DNA of 64,000 nucleotides. Origin: Eutypa lata (Eukaryota > Ascomycota > Sordariomycetes > Xylariales > Diatrypaceae). The notes under the pieces are model-generated. The model had not been told where the DNA came from, made no database searches, and was given only the letters and a program-made list of their open reading frames with translations. The stretch spans positions 1,798,001 to 1,862,000 of the forward strand of contig JAKULF010000001.1 of assembly GCA_022661535.1 (NCBI GenBank). Reading direction: 5' to 3'. The translations under genes and the position numbers were made by a program. The stretch's first letter is position 1. Each line of letters begins with the position of its first letter. Of this stretch, positions 1 to 10,762 are shown one piece after another.

Positions 1-559
1 TGCGAGGTACTAACGGTTAGAAATGAATTAGCAAAAAAGGGGCTACTGTCTTATCGCGTCCTGTCTGGACCACCTCAGTGTCTTCTAGCTAGGTAGGCGG
101 GGCAAAGCCACTGAATGGGACCTGGTCGGGTTACATTAGACGTCACAGCCGAGACCTACATACCTGTATGTAACCTACTTCCATAGTATATATCATGCAG
201 GCCTTCCTTAACTCCACTAATCGTACCCCCTTAGCCCCTATCTATGCTGTATGACACAAGTGCAAAGTCCCTTAAAAATGCGGATTCTATGACGACATGT
301 GAGCATCACGACGGCAACGTCGGATCAGTCAGCGGCGAGAACGCGAACTACGACCGCCACGATCAATACTTTTATTCCTAGAAAACTAGAAATGAGCAGT
401 AGAACAAGAGACTACCTACCTATTAGATTCGAACCTCGTAGCTCATCCATCAACGACTGTTTTACTGTTTCAGCGATCCTTTCCTATAGTATTCGATAGA
501 CATCTTTTCAAACGGCATAGATACTCATATACAGCGCGCATACGCCTCTCTAAACAACA
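1..559. other. Intergenic, upstream of mannose-6-phosphate isomerase
   Basis: No gene is recognisable here. The last 200 bases before position 560 should hold the promoter and 5' leader of the downstream isomerase gene. I see no clear TATA box close to the start codon. A 66-codon reading frame inside it looks like random sequence. Confidence 0.5.
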
Positions 560-1856
560 ATGTCACATCAGCTCGTGTTCCAACTTAGCGGCACATGTAA
601 CAATTACCCATGGGGCAAAGTTGGAAAACAATCGCTTGCGGCCCAGCTATGCGAGAAGACACCAGGTACCGACTTCGAAATCAAGAACGATGAGTATTAC
701 TCAGAGATGTGGTTTGGAGACTACCCCGACTTTCCGGCTCGTAAACTCGATACGGGGGAGCTGTTAAAGGATGTACTGCAGAGACATAAGGAGGAATTAC
801 TTGGGAAGAAGGTCATCGAACAGCTGGGGGGTCAATTGCCATACTTGCCAAAGGTAGGCGAGGGGGAGCTAGCGATGATATTGCGGCAGTTCAACGCAGC
901 CAGCATATGAAGCTAACAAACAACTCTAGATCCTATCAATCGCAAAGGCATTACCACTACAGATCCATCCCAACAAGGAGCTCGCGAGCAAGCTTCACCA
1001 GAAGGATCCGAGTAACTTCACAGACCCAAACCACAAGCCCGAGATCGCATTAGCGCTTGGAAAGTTCGAAGTCTTTGCTGGCTTCAAGCCGTTGTCACAA
1101 ATCGAACCTCTATTTAAACTCCAAGCGTTACAGCAATTCGTTCCAAGTCAAGAAGGGGGGCAATGGACCGATGAGACCCTGAGAAATGTAACGCGGAATT
1201 TACTCAAGGCAGGCCTCGATACCGTCAATAAAGTCCAAACAGAGCTTTTGAGGATATCGAAAGATCAACTAGGCGAGGCATCTTATATCTTGGAGCTCCT
1301 TCCCCGTCTGCAGGACCAATATGGGCCCCAGGACGCCGGAAGTCTAGTCGCCCTCCTCTGCATGAACTACCTAGTCTTCAACGCGGGCGACGCAGTCTAC
1401 ATCCCTGCGGACGGCATCCACGCCTACCTGTCCGGGGACATCGTGGAGTGCATGGCGCGAAGCAACAACGTACTGAACACGGGGTTCTGCCCGCCAGCCG
1501 ACCGCAACAGCGCCGACCTGTTCGCCGATACGCTGTCCTTCAAAGCGCATAGCCGCGATGATGTATTCCTACCGAGCCAGAAGACCGAGAAGAGCCAGAA
1601 CGGGAAGACCGTCGTCTATAGGCCGCCCATGAGCGAATTCGATATGCTCAAGATGGACTTGGGCGCCGGAGAGAGCGAGGTGCTTGCGCCTAGTGATGGA
1701 CCCGGTGTGCTGATTGTCACGGCTGGGAAGGGGGTCTTGCATGCTGAGGGACTCGATTTCCAGTTAAAGGAGGGGTTCATCTTTTATGTCGCGCCGGGCG
1801 TCACTGTTAAGTATGAAAGCATGCATGGGATGCAAATTCATATGGCAGTCGTCTGA
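560..1856 (+). CDS. manA: Mannose-6-phosphate isomerase (type I, zinc-dependent)
   Basis: This cytosolic enzyme interconverts mannose-6-phosphate and fructose-6-phosphate and so feeds GDP-mannose for glycosylation and cell-wall mannan. There are two exons, 560..853 and 930..1856. The 76-nt intron has a GTAGGC donor, a GCTAAC branch site and a CTCTAG acceptor. The joined frame gives 406 residues, normal for the fungal enzyme. The N-terminus shows the cupin-type signature C-N-N-Y-P-W-G. Zinc ligands of the family are visible: Q109 and H111 in LQIHPNKE, E136 in HKPEIAL, and H262 in PADGIHAYLSG. The conserved R-S-N-N-V stretch follows. Without splicing, the first exon would stop 19 codons into the intron. 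The next gene, a NACHT protein, lies 370 bases downstream on the same strand and is unrelated. Identification rests on family motifs and length. Confidence 0.95.
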
Positions 1857-2226
1857 ATCGAGGGGACCCTATGACTAAGTAGCTGGCCACAACTCTATCA
1901 AGAGGAAATAATACTCCTATTCTGATCATCATACGTATAGCATGTATTATTTCGTAGTCGCCGGGGGTCCAAATGCCGATATTTCGGTGACTTAGCCACA
2001 TATAGCCAATAATATTCATGCGGCATATCCTTTCATGATCAACCATTGGCCGGGCTCGTCGACTAATAATTTTGGCAGCATGCTTCAGCTCAGCACGTGG
2101 GCTGAGTGGTGTCTAGAATAGACATCTTTCACCCCGCACGCAGCCTCGTAGAAAACAAGAACAACTTCTTTCGTCAAGTTACCCTCGAGACCTTCTGGTA
2201 ACATCATCACAATCATCATCATCATC
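1857..2226. other. Intergenic between isomerase and NACHT gene
   Basis: This holds the terminator of the isomerase gene and the promoter of the NACHT gene. A run of CAT-type trinucleotides at about 2206..2227 directly precedes the NACHT start codon. Nothing else is recognisable. Confidence 0.5.
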
Positions 2227-5200
2227 ATGGAGGCTGTATCGCTTGCCTCTAGCATCTTAACCTTTCTTGACGTCTCTTACAAGGTCGTGCGAGGCACCTA
2301 TGAGATCCGCAATGCGGTATCGGGCGCTACCTTGGAGAACACCCATGTTGGTATTGTTGTACGAGACCTCGAAGAGGTTACTAGTAAACTAAACGCAGAT
2401 CCGCGGAAGATTGGCGACCCGAAGCTGATTGAAATATCTAAAAAATGCCATGCTTTATCCCAAGACCTTTCAAAGCTTCTCCGGAAGCTCCGAGCCAAAG
2501 ACAACAGTCGACGTGAGAGTTTCAAGGCTGCTTGGGCGGTTATGCGGAAGCAGTCAGATGTGAAGAAGTTGGAGGAGAGGTTAGATCGCTATCGATCGGA
2601 AATCGAGCTGCGGCTGCTTTCACTTATATGGTAACGTAACCAAGGTCTGCTCCTATTTTACTCGCCCTTGAAGCTAACTTGTGCTTCCGATAGTACCGGC
2701 GACTCTGTTTTGAAACAGCAACTTGAACAGATCCAACAAACGAGCATCAAAGTGAATAGTCAGAATGCGCTGGCACTACAAGGCCTACAGAATGAACTAC
2801 GCAATATCCTGCAAGAGTTCCGAGTCCATGCCAAAGAGACGGCGGCTACAAACAAAAGCAGCAGCACCTACGATACCCCTTACCTCGCTATTCAACAGAA
2901 CATGATCACAGGGGAAGCAAACGAGACACGTCGAAATCGAGACAGGGGACAGCCAATACGCGAAACGAATGAAGCCAATGACTACCACCTCCTTATTGGG
3001 AAGCTGGATGAATTGAAGATATTGATGGGGAAAGTACCCTACGAAAACCACATTCTTCATAGGCTATGCTTCCCATCAATGCTTCGTAGAGGAGAGGCTA
3101 TTAGGGACCCTGTCGCTGATACATACTCGTGGATTCTTCAAACGGGCAATAGGGCCGAGGAATATACTTCGTTATATTCCTCAGAACAGATCCTCCGTCG
3201 AAAGACAGCCAACAAGTTCATATCCTTCCTGAGGAATGATGGCCAGACCTTTTTTGTCACTGGTCGAGCGGGTTGTGGGAAATCTACACTGATGAAGTTC
3301 CTAGGCCACAACAATAACGTAGTCACTGAAGCCTTGGAAACCTGGGCGGGCGGGCGTAAATTGGTCGTGGTTGGCATGTATTTCTGGAGTTCGGATGACC
3401 CCTTACAGAAGTCCCTCGAAGGTTTCTATAGGTCAATCCTATACCATACTCTCAAGCAGTGCCCAGAGCTCATCAACCTGGTATTTCCAAGCTCTATCTG
3501 CGAAGGGCTATTTCCTGATTCTACCGAATATCAGATGTCGGATCTCAAAAGGGCATTCTCAAGACTATTGGAGCTCAAGAATAGCAAGACTTACAGGTTT
3601 TGCTACTTCCTCGACGGACTAGACGAGTACGACGGAGATCCTTCCGAACATAGGGATCTCGCAAGGCAGATTGTGGCGTGGGCCGATTCCCAAGCCGTGA
3701 AGATTGTATGCTCTGCTCGACCATATACAGTCTTCATAGATGTTTTCGAACCCGTTGGTATAACCGTCACCTTCCACCACCTGACTCCAAGCGATATAAG
3801 AAATTTTGCTGAACACCAATTCACTGCTTTACTTGACGACCAAAATCTGGCTGAAGCCAAGGATACATGTCTAAGCATCGTGGAGGACATCACGACCCGT
3901 GCGGAAGGTGTGTTCCTCTGGGCCTTCCTAGTTGTCCGCTCTCTTATCAACGGTGCTTTGGAGCATGAAGAGGACGAATGTCTTCGTAAGAGATTGCAAG
4001 ATTGCCCGAACGACCTAGACGGAATGTTCCGCAAGATTTTAGATAAAATAGATCCGTCTCCCTGGAATCGGCAATGCTCAAATGCTGTTTTATATCTGGC
4101 CATCCACAACCCATTCAAAGAACCGCTCAACGCTCTCATATACTCTTGGCTTCCGGACATTAACTGGCTTCAGAGGTTGGATGATACATGCGAATTTCCT
4201 TATAAAGGTGAGCCTAAGCCGTTAACAGAAGACGAGATCGAGAAAAGGCATCAATATGTCAGAAGGCTTCTCCACCGTACTACTTTTGGGCTCCTCGAGA
4301 TGGTAAAAGCCGGCGCTGCTATTCCATTATTTGCGTATGGAGTCGATTATATTCCAATCTTTAAATATCGAGTCGATTTCTTTCACCGGTCGGTCCGAGA
4401 CTTTCTACGGAAGGAATGGACACCGATAGTTCTGAACAATCTACCCTCTTCGACCGTACAGGATGTCGAGGTTTATAGTCGGCTATGTGCTGCAGAAGCC
4501 AAGTTATCCCTCCAGCTTATTAAAAAAGACTACTTAAAAAGTCTTCCGTGGTACTTGCATGATCTATTTCAACCTACCTTCACCTGGTTGCGGACCTGCG
4601 AGAGGAGAGACGATTGCATGTTGCCCTCCCGCTGTGTTCAGGAATTCTGTAAGCTGCCTTGCCCAGCAAGAAGTGTAAACATTTCGCGCAACCAATTTAT
4701 CGGGTATCAAGACCACGACGTGGATGGTTCTTTTATACATTACGCAAGCCATTGGTCACTGAGTTCATACGTTCGTCAATGCTTGGCCAATGATAGTATC
4801 GTTGAAGACACTGAGGAACTTAGCCTCCTCCTAACCGCCTCTTTTGCGACCGATTATGACACAACGCGTCTACTTCTTGATCAGGGACATCGACCTTCTC
4901 GGAAAGTCAAATTCGGTAAGCAGGACTGGGCATCTATATGGATGGTGCTACTACGATTATTCGCAGTGGACTGCAAACGTTACAACGAGGATGTTGACAG
5001 TGCTTCTGAGCCGTATGAAGGGCACGTGAGCTGGGAAAAGATGCAACGCTATGCAAGAATACTTGAGGCGTATCTGTGGGCCGGGGCAGACCCTACCGTG
5101 TACTTCGTTGTTGGCAAGAGTTTTTTTGGGGATGCTTTCCCGCAGTCATATAAAGCCCGCATCGATCTTTACCGAATGCTCGAAACCTTTTCACCACCGA

Positions 5201-5412
5201 ACCTTTCGACTCTTCGAAACCTGCTAAATAAACAAGCTTGCTGGAAATATGCCGCACGGCGTCCATGGTCCGCAGTCTTCTCAGACGATACTTATAAGCA
5301 TCTCCCCTCCATTACTATCGACCTAGTTTTTTCAAGACATTGCCGCATCGACCAGGTCCGCTCGAAGTACGGCGATAAATTAGACGGTGGCTTCGGTATC
5401 CGACTATACTAG
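2227..5412 (+). CDS. NACHT-type STAND NTPase (fungal NLR-like protein)
   Basis: This is a signal-transduction NTPase of the fungal NLR class. Known members act in heterokaryon incompatibility or non-self recognition, but the ligand here is unknown. There are two exons, 2227..2630 and 2694..5412, joined in phase 2 across a 63-nt intron with a GCTAAC branch site, giving 1040 residues. Residues 1-130 are helical and resemble the N-terminal adaptor-like domains of fungal NACHT proteins. A linker or coiled coil follows to about residue 270. The NTPase core has a Walker A motif, GRAGCGKST, at about residue 325. Its Walker B is FLDGLDEYDGD at about residue 440. The segment after the NACHT core resembles the alpha-helical region found in NACHT proteins of this architecture. 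I see no ankyrin, WD40 or TPR repeats at the C-terminus, so the sensor part is short or unusual. The reading frame is intact and shows no RIP-type stops. Confidence 0.85.
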
Positions 5413-6047
5413 GCTCAGTGACGTGCTAGCCTACGAGATTGACCGTATGGAATATCACTATCTACATTGTCGCGTAGCGGGATCCTATTTCTACGACTAT
5501 GTTTCACATCTAGGAGTCTTATAGCGGTTCCGTGGCGCTTGAGGCGAACGGGATCAAGTGGACAAAAAAATGACGTCCCAGCACTGTGCTCACACCCTAC
5601 GAAGTACTTCTACTACTAATTTCCCGTACTCAGACGGTGCGGAGTAGTGGGTTATGTCAATTAGACTGGCAAATGGTAGAGTTCAGAGATTCAGCTTTTT
5701 CATGTTACCTCATCCATGGTAGAAATATTTTTCTCTATTATATATGTATGTATAAAACAACGCGAGCTCAGGTTCACGCACAACCCAGCGCAAGTTACTC
5801 AACCAACTCCGGCTCAACCTCTAGTTATCCTGTCGATCCCCATCCACGACTTTTGACTCCGTAGCCATGATGTGACTATGTGACCAACCAAGTCCGCCCA
5901 ACAGCCAGCCCGAACCTGCACGGCAGGTAAGTACGTATTGTGGGGTGGATGGGTGGGTATGTATTTATTAAAACGAGGTGTAAAACGCCATGCCATTCAT
6001 CCGCTCAAAGATGCAGTCGCTACTTTAAAAAAGCAACCAAATTCCAA
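5413..6047. other. Intergenic, convergent 3' ends
   Basis: This lies between the convergent NACHT gene (+) and sugar transporter (-). It holds both 3' ends. Short open frames here have no recognisable protein character. Confidence 0.5.
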
Positions 6048-7923
6048 TCAATCGCTGCCCGTTGGCGTATCCAGATCCTCGCTAGCGAGGCTTTCCAACT
6101 CGGCCTCCTCGAACGCCTTCATCATAGCCTCGTTGTCGTCCCCGGCACCGCCCCGCGACCGGTAGTTATCGCCGCCGCCGCCCCTAGCGCCGCCGCTGTG
6201 TACCGAGTGGTCGGCTTTGTGGACGAGCCAGGCCCGGTTGGCCTCGAACCAGCGGTCCGTGTCCTCTAACCTCCGACCCTTGGTCTCGACGACGAAGTAG
6301 TACACCATCGGGACGAATGTGGCGTTCAGCAGAGCGAAGATCAGGTAGAATGTCCATCCTAGACGCTCGATTCCGGGCGGGGTGCTCTGGACGACTACCC
6401 AGTTGAATAGCCAGTCGCAGGCCGTCGCGAGAGCGGCGCCCTTGGTGCGCATACTGAGACTGTTGACTTCGGCCTGGGAAAGCATTAGCTCAAAGTACAG
6501 CCCGCAAATAAGTATAGAATTTAAGACTTACCGGATACAGCCAAGGTACAGATATCCAACCGGACGAGAACGTGGTGAAATAAAGCCAGATGAAGATAGT
6601 CGCAATGATGCCGGGGAGATGACTATCCGGGAATAACGACCCAGCCCCCACACCCGCACCCACACCGAAGAACGCCACGGCCATGACCACCGCACCAAAC
6701 ATCAGCAAAGGGCGTCTCCCAATTTTATCCACGAAGAAGATAGACGTCGTCGTCGTGAGGAAGAACGAGACGGCATTGGCAGCGGCGAGGAAACGCGCCG
6801 TGAGCTCCGGTAAGCCGACGCTGCGGTGGAGAACGACGGGTAGGTAGTAGGCGAGGACGTTGATGCCGCTGAGCTGCTGCGCCGTCTGTAACATCATGCC
6901 GAGGATAACTCTGCGCGTCGCCAGGCCGCCGCGGAAGAGCTGCGCCCAGGAGGCCTGGGCTGCTTGTTCCGTCTTCACGGATGCGCGGATCTCTTCGAAT
7001 TCCTCGTCTATGTTGTCGTCGTTCAGGAGCGACATGACGTGTTTCGCCTCGGCATCGCGCTTACGAGCTAATAACCACCTGGGCGACTCAGGTACTGCAT
7101 ATGTGATGTTAGATCGGAACTGCCTAGTCCAGGTATAGTGCAGGTATATTGTGACTAGCAAATCGAGGCGCGGCGCAAAGATGGAGAGTCGACTTACGTA
7201 TTAAGACTAAAGATATGATCACAACTACAAACAGTAGCTGAATACCAAGACTATCCGATCCGAGTAAGCACACTTCCCCGTGAGCATAAACCAACCAAAG
7301 CATAAGCAGACTTACGGGAAACGCCATTGGGCCTCGGTCATCATGGGACTACACGCAAGCGTGATGAAAGAAGCCAGGACGAACCCAAGCACATTCACGG
7401 CCATCTCCTTGACGACAGCCATACCTTTCGCCTCGTGGTGAGCAGTCTCGACATGCCACACAGGGGCCGTAGCCGTGTTGCCGCCGTTCCCGATGCCGGC
7501 GACGATGCGGCCCCAGATCATGGTCTGCATGTTGTGGGAGGCGGTCTGCACGACGATGCCGCTGGCCATGATGACGGTGAAGAGCAGGAGCATGCGGCGG
7601 CGGCCGAGCTTCTCGCCCACGAGCAGGGCGAGGAGCGCGCCCCCGAAGCAGCCCAGGTCGTAGCAGGCCGTGACCCAGCCCTGCATCTCGGGCGTCGGGT
7701 GGTCGAAGTACTCCAGGAAGTCCTGCCCCACGATGATGCCGCCGAACACGCCCTGCTCGTACCCGAAGAGCATCATCGTCGCGCCCGCCGCGACCGATAT
7801 TCCCCGGTGCAGGGCCTTCGACGTCTTGAAGAACCGGCGCCCGCCATAGCCGGAACTACTACTCCTGTGGAGCGCGCTCACGTCGCCTTCCATCTTACTG
7901 CTACCGAGCTTGTTGTATGACAT
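6048..7923 (-). CDS. MFS sugar transporter (sugar porter family)
   Basis: This is a plasma-membrane permease of the 12-TM sugar porter family; the substrate cannot be told from sequence. There are four exons on the minus strand: 7923..7316, 7250..7198, 7094..6532 and 6473..6048. The introns are 65, 103 and 58 nt, and the product is 549 residues. Family signatures are in order. They are GEKLGRRR between TM2 and TM3, the PVWHVETA loop, QWRFPLGIQ leading into TM6, PESPRWLL after TM6, QQLSGINVLAYY in TM7, DKIGRRPLL between TM8 and TM9, and AEVNSLSMRTKGAALA. The C-terminal FVVETKGRRLED is the usual end signature. The 53-nt second exon encodes nearly all of TM6, and both its splice sites restore the family pattern exactly. 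The last 50 residues are Gly/Asp/Glu-rich and probably cytosolic. It points toward the NACHT gene. Confidence 0.92.
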
Positions 7924-9547
7924 ATTTCGTTGGAGTGGGATTGGGGATCGTCGACCCTTTGAAAATGAAATGGTGCCTGAGAAATAAATCTCAGGCGGTT
8001 GTAAGTTCTAACTTATCGCATTACGGAGTATTGGTTCAATTGGAGGTCGAGCTGTTGTCGTCGCGAATGTAAAGAATCGAAGAAGCGCACGTGAGATTAG
8101 AGCGAGCGAGCTAACGAACGAACGAACGACGGATCGACCAGATACAGAAAGGCAGAGGGAGAGGGAGAGAATGTATGTAACTATGGGTATGTAAGTGTGT
8201 CTGTTAGGTGTGTAAGCGAGAGTCAAGATATGTGGAAAGGAAGTTGGCGATTAATTAAAAATAAGAAAAAAATACCAATTAATCCATGTAACAAAGGGCT
8301 CGAAAGGCAAGGTGGCACTCATTCATTCAGCTTCCAGAAGGTTAACCACCACCCGCCGGTCGCAAAAAGGCAAAACACGTAAGATGAGGCTGTGACCCGA
8401 GTTTCCGAAAGGAGCCTAAGATCAGGGGGGGATCGGCATACTTCGTAGTACCTTCGTAGTAGTTGCCAAGATATTTTAACTTGCTTCTAATCTAAGAATT
8501 CGACGCCATCCCTTAGCCTATCCTGGGGCTATCCTGGGGCTGTTAGGGCTATCCCAAACCAATCCAAGGCAGGTTTCCACCCATCCTCCATCCCACGCTT
8601 TCCCTTGGTCCTCACGTGCTATCTTGCCGATCCCGCCGGCTGGGCACCTTCGCTTAAATGCATCGAGGTAACTACCTTTGTGGTATCGGGTTGAAGGGGG
8701 GGTTCTTGACAAAGGAAATCTTGTGTATTTTGAAGTCTTATATGTTTATATAGAAATAGAATATTGATACTATCATGATATCAAGAACATGTCAATAGAG
8801 ATTACCAGGATGTATAAGTGATGGAAGAAGTCTACCTTGTCTAGGTACTTACTTACCTTCGTAAATACAGCGATGAAGATTCAATTAAAGAGGAACGGAA
8901 GACGTGGATGATTTACCGATCGGACCGCCAGCAACTGTCAAGATAACACAATATACATACCCAACAATGACTTACCTACAAACCTAACACCAACAATCCG
9001 ACAAACATTTCCTTTCTGCTTCATACAGTAACCGTGACACATAATCGTACAACTTTTTCAATATTATAGTAATCAAACATGCCGAGTGTATTACGTACCA
9101 GATTCCTTGTCATACTGAGCTTCTGTATGACAAGAATGAGGGGGTGAAGAGACAAGTTGTATGGAATCGCTGCCCCCCTAGGTATTACCTACTTCTTATC
9201 AAATAACGGGGCAAATGTACGATGCTTACGTTTTCGGACCAGATAGAGGAGTCTATGGCGCCTGGGCTGTCAGGGGAAGGGAATCTTAAGAATTCTCACA
9301 AGGTCTTGAAGTGCACCTTATCAATATGAGTGGATAGATAATACCTAGTACAGCGCATTAGGCATAGGTACCAGTCGAGACTAGAGATGACTGTTAAAGC
9401 CAACCCTCGTAGCGATGATATGTCTAACAAGGTATGTAGCCGAAGAATGCATCTGGTGGTATCTCGAAATTAATAGATAGATGACTGTCTCCTTCTACAA
9501 TAATACTATACAAGCCACGATGAACCATACCACTGATTCCGGTCGCC
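7924..9547. other. Intergenic between sugar transporter and alcohol dehydrogenase
   Basis: No gene is recognised in about 1.6 kb. It contains short simple repeats: GAAC units near 8114..8130, GGGAGA units near 8156..8170, and a tandem ATCCTGGGGCT near 8519..8540. The right part is AT-rich. The promoter of the transporter lies at the left end. Confidence 0.5.
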
Positions 9548-10762
9548 TCACCCCGAAGAGTCCTGTACCAGCACACCCCTAAACCTCATCTCGCCCTTCT
9601 CCAACTTCCGGAACGCCTCTTTGAGCCCCTCCCCAGTCATCGGGAACACCTCGACCCACGGCTTGATATCGTGCCTAGAGGCAAACTGCAACATCGCAAT
9701 ATGATTCTGCCTCGACGCCTCCGTCGAAGCCACGATCCTATGCCCGGGCAGCATGAACGGCATGAACGGAACCACCAGCGGCGCCGTCTGGATAGTCATG
9801 GGGACGATGGTGGCCCGCCGCGCCAAGAGCGGCAGCAGGGGCTCGAGGGGCGGGACCCCGTTCGCGCACACGAGCAGCGTGTCGATGCCCAGGTCCGACA
9901 CCACGCTCCGGGCGGGCAGCTGTCTGCAGATCTCGTGGAACCGGTCCGGGTCCGACGCGAAGCGGAACACGTCCGCGCCCAGCGCGAACGCGTCGTCCAT
10001 CTTCCCCTCGCTGCCGCTGAACACGGTGACGGCGCACCCCATGGCCTTGGCGAAGAGGACGGCCAGGTGGCCCAGCCCCCCGACCCCGACGACCCCGACG
10101 TGGTCCGACGGCTTCGTCCCGGCCGCGTCCAGCGCCTCGTACACGGACGCCCCCGCGCACATCAGGGGCCCCGCCGACACCGACGAGATGTTGCTCGGGA
10201 TCCCGTAGACGAACGTCTCGTCCCAGATCGCGTAGTCGCCGAACGCCCCCTGGTCCAGCTCGCCGTAGGCGAACCCCCGCGCCTGCGCGCAGTACTGCCG
10301 GTATCCGGCGGCGCAGGACGTGCAGTTCCCGCAGGAATGGTGCAGCCATCTAATAGGGACAGAGAAAGGGGTAGGTTAACAACTGACTAAGTACTTAGTC
10401 TGTAACGTAGGGCAACTCTTAACTACATAAGAGTTCGCTGGTTCGGGGCAAAAAAGAATGAATGTCCCCCTTTCCGGGATGTTTTGTTAGGTAGGTACCT
10501 ATGTAAGTACTTACCCCCAACCAACTCGATCACCCACCTTGTGGGCAGTCACTTCAGATCCAATCCGGACGATATGTCCAACGCCCTCGTGTCCCAATCC
10601 GCATCCCTTGGATTTGGCATGCACGTCCGTGTAGCAGAGGCCGGAGTGCGTTGTCTTGATAAGAACTTCTCTTGACCCCACACTTCGGGTGGCGCTCTTG
10701 AGGGCGAAGTTGTCATCCGACGGCGAGTACCGCCATGTCGTTAGAGTTTGTACGGACGACAT
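9548..10762 (-). CDS. Zinc-dependent alcohol dehydrogenase (MDR family)
   Basis: This is a medium-chain NAD(P)-dependent alcohol dehydrogenase that oxidises alcohols or reduces aldehydes. There are two exons on the minus strand, 10762..10515 and 10349..9548. They join in phase 2 over a 165-nt intron with a GTAAGT donor and TTAG acceptor, giving 349 residues, the usual length. Catalytic zinc ligands are C43 in GLCYTDVH, and H58 with E59 in LGHEGVG. Structural zinc cysteines are C89, C92, C95 and C103 in the C-x2-C-x2-C-x7-C pattern. The nucleotide-binding loop is GVVGVGGLGHLA. The start at 10762 is chosen because it opens the GroES-like fold. The frame stays open 43 codons further upstream, but those residues look like untranslated leader. 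The protein is shortened between the catalytic Cys and the His-Glu pair relative to many homologues. The substrate is unknown. Confidence 0.9.

Noticed and set aside
430..500. TTCGAA-type sequences suggestive of a tRNA T-loop, here and near 22990 and 35940
   Set aside because: No matching acceptor, D-arm or anticodon arm could be folded around any of them.
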